A stretch of DNA of 64,000 bases from Candidatus Nitrosocosmicus sp. (lineage in GTDB: Archaea; Thermoproteota; Nitrososphaeria; Nitrososphaerales; Nitrososphaeraceae): contig JAPSGR010000004.1 of the NCBI GenBank assembly GCA_031177355.1, forward strand, positions 1 to 64,000. Direction: 5' to 3'. Made by a program: the position numbers and the translations under genes. Below, in pieces: positions 61,659 to 64,000 of the stretch. The notes under the pieces are model-generated. The model made no database searches and had not been told where the DNA came from. It saw only the letters and a program-made list of their open reading frames with translations. How positions within the stretch are numbered: position 1 is the first letter of the stretch; each line of letters starts with the position of its first letter.

Positions 61659-62117
61659 ATGAGCACCGTTAGTGAAATAATGTCACCTCGTGAACCGTGG
61701 ACAATTCAAGCATATTCTAATAAGACTGCTCATGATGTAGCCACTATGCTAACCAACTATCGTATAGGATCGGTACTTGTTATCGATAAGGATAAGACAC
61801 CGATTGGGATCATTACTGAGCGGGACATGGTTAAGCGTGTTTGTCTTGAGAGTTTGAATGCAAGTAAAGTGCTTGTAGAGGACATTATGACATCGCCATT
61901 AATAACTATAATGACATATGATTCTGTTGATACCGCATCAAGGATCATGATATCAAACAAAATAAAACGATTACCCGTGATGGAAGCAGATAACCGAATT
62001 GTAGGTATCATAAGTGTTACTGATATAACTAAAAATCTTGCAAAAATCTTATTTGATGATTATAATCGATATAGATCATTAAAGAAAATTCTTGAGATTG
62101 ATGATGTATCGAATTAA
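61659..62117 (+). CDS. CBS-domain-pair protein
   Basis: VSEIMSPREPWTIQ...IGIITERDMVKRV...VEDIMTSPLITI...RIVGIISVTDI. Confidence 0.92.
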   Translation: MSTVSEIMSPREPWTIQAYSNKTAHDVATMLTNYRIGSVLVIDKDKTPIGIITERDMVKRVCLESLNASKVLVEDIMTSPLITIMTYDSVDTASRIMISNKIKRLPVMEADNRIVGIISVTDITKNLAKILFDDYNRYRSLKKILEIDDVSN

Positions 62118-62473
62118 CCTCTAATTATCGTAGATTTTAAGTCTTCATGCAACATTATGCTTGAAAAATTATAATTTATTTGATCTTAAGTAAAATTTGC
62201 ACAATTTTAGAATTTGATAAATAATGGGATAGAAAATATTTGTTCTGTTTTTTTATTATCTCTAGATCTATATTTTACAAAATTTTTTCCCGGCACTTTA
62301 TTCATTCTTTCTTTATTCTTTTTATTGACTTCATAATCATAATCTGGATTGGATTACTAATATTTAAAAAACCAGGATTATACTAAATCTGAAAAATCGG
62401 ATTGGTAGAAACAGAATTGACCTATCACAATGGAAATGGTTAAATTATGTGTTCAATTTTTTTATAATAAAAT

Positions 62474-62548
62474 GCCTTGGTAGCTCAGCCTGGCCAGAGC
62501 GTTGCCTTGGTAAGGCAAAGGTCGCGGGTTCAATTCCCGCCCAAGGCT
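62474..62548 (+). tRNA. tRNA-Thr (GGT)
   Basis: GCCTTGG TA GCTCAGCCTGGCCAGAGC G TTGCC TTGGTAA GGCAA AGGTC GCGGG TTCAATT CCCGC CCAAGGC T. Confidence 0.95.
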
Positions 62549-63059
62549 TTCTCTATTTGGGCTTTGCTTGAAAAAAGAATGATGGTTTGGGTTTGTCTGG
62601 GAAGTATTGGTTTGAATAATGTAGATACTGTTTTGACAATCAGGTGAATATAATTATCACAAGTGCAACATTAGAGTCGTATTTATTGAAAAATTCCTTA
62701 CATCTATTCTAATATAGCTAAATTCAGGTCCAGTGTGACGATATTGAAAATTGCTCATTTATGATTCTATAAGGGTGGTTTATGATCTTTTATTCCTCTA
62801 GGGTATTTTCATCTAACTTTATTTATTATTACACTTGTCTTTTGCCAATAGTGACGAAAATCTAAATTTAATAAAAACGATGTATGTAATCATATATCTT
62901 TATTAAATATTAGGGTAATGCAGTGATCGGACTACGAGTTACGTTAAAAAATGTAACTGAATTATAGTCCAGTTTAGAGTAACTAATCCATCTTCGTTTA
63001 GTTTTATTTAAGACCGTTATTATAAATAAGCACAGCAAACAGATGCAATCTTAATTCAC

Positions 63060-63665
63060 TTGCTGCAACACTCTTTCAATAATGTTTATATTTGTATAGA
63101 ATTATTAAATGCTAATTTGTATAAAACACAAATTCTAAATAAAAAGACTTTAGGTTCACTCAATTTATCTATTGTCACATTGACCATGTTGTTGTTAACC
63201 CTAGGAGTTACTTCGTCCTATTCTCAAGGTTTTGAAGAAGATCAATCAACATCTGTTCAAATATATAAGTCATCTTTAAATTCATATAGTATTATCAATG
63301 ATACTGCTTTTATTAAACCATTTTTTGATACAACATATACAATTAGTGGCAGTAGCACGTCTATGAATACTTCTCAAAGTATAATTAATTCGACAATCAT
63401 TAATGACTTTATGTTGTCTCCCACTGTAGGTTATATCATGCAATATACTAATAACACAAGCATAGGGAATAATTCAAGCACTATACTTCCTTCACTGCCT
63501 AATCCCTTTGTTGATATCGATACCATAAGTAGCAAAATTCATCAAGAAATTTCTCAAGCCATCAACAATGCTGTTGATATTGGCAATTATAAAGTAGACA
63601 TAAGATGCACTTTTGGAGAAAATATTGAAGATTGGGATTGTGAGGTTTTTAGCTTGCCAATATAA
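63060..63665 (+). CDS. Secreted/membrane-anchored hypothetical protein
   Basis: Hydrophobic LNLSIVTLTMLLLTLGVTSSYSQG followed by a Ser/Thr/Asn-rich region; true start may be an internal codon. Confidence 0.5.
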   Translation: MLQHSFNNVYICIELLNANLYKTQILNKKTLGSLNLSIVTLTMLLLTLGVTSSYSQGFEEDQSTSVQIYKSSLNSYSIINDTAFIKPFFDTTYTISGSSTSMNTSQSIINSTIINDFMLSPTVGYIMQYTNNTSIGNNSSTILPSLPNPFVDIDTISSKIHQEISQAINNAVDIGNYKVDIRCTFGENIEDWDCEVFSLPI

Positions 63666-63970
63666 ATTTGCAAGCCCTTCGCCACTTTTTTTGTATAGAG
63701 TCAGAATAATTCTTTTTTTCCAAAACTGATCTCAAAATTTCGGAAATCGAGGCCACTCTTTTAAAACATAAATTTCTTCAATAGATTAATATACAATTGA
63801 ATTGCAATTATGCCCTTTCGATAATTAGTTAATCACGAAACAATCTATGTTTATTTTACCTCTGCTTAATGTGTATGAACTGTTTGTTAGACTAGCAAAA
63901 ATACATTCAGTCAATTGCTTTTAAGGATTTACGATATATATATAAGTATTTCAGAAATAAGTGTAAACGG

Positions 63971-64000
63971 GCGGGGGTTGTAGAGCCTGGCCAAATAAAT
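63971..64000 (+). tRNA. Probable 5' end of a tRNA (Leu-like), truncated by the window edge
   Basis: GCGGGGGTTGTAGAGCCTGGCCAAAT...: 7-nt acceptor strand plus D-loop CCTGGCCAAA. Confidence 0.5.

Overview
AT-rich archaeal chromosomal window. Gene content points to an ammonia-oxidising Thaumarchaeota (Nitrososphaerota): 4-hydroxybutyryl-CoA dehydratase, an archaeal histone, Spt5, prefoldin, L19e/L32e, a thermosome, FtsY, archaeal D-aminoacyl-tRNA deacylase and a plastocyanin-like protein. The low GC suggests a Nitrosocosmicus-like genome, but this is inference only. Most of the window is housekeeping: purine, pyrimidine and tryptophan synthesis, sucCD, pckA, gap, translation and secretion genes. 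I also identify an SRP RNA, tRNA-Cys with a 13-nt intron, a tRNA-Gln(CUG) that appears to carry several introns including D-arm ones, tRNA-Thr, and a probable tRNA start at the right edge. The most interesting accessory locus is a TerY-P-like triad at 51.8-54.9 kb: a vWA protein, a protein kinase with a zinc-ribbon tail and a PP2C phosphatase. A convergent TPR/transmembrane protein lies next to it, with a perfect 68-bp internal duplication and an N-terminal domain resembling bacterial kinase/effector-associated modules. Other points of interest are a decayed DtxR/MntR-family regulator (3.86-4.22 kb), disordered extensions on Spt5 (N-terminal) and FtsY (C-terminal), an orphan DNA methyltransferase, and small genes absent from the supplied ORF track. 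No CRISPR array or intact transposon was seen.
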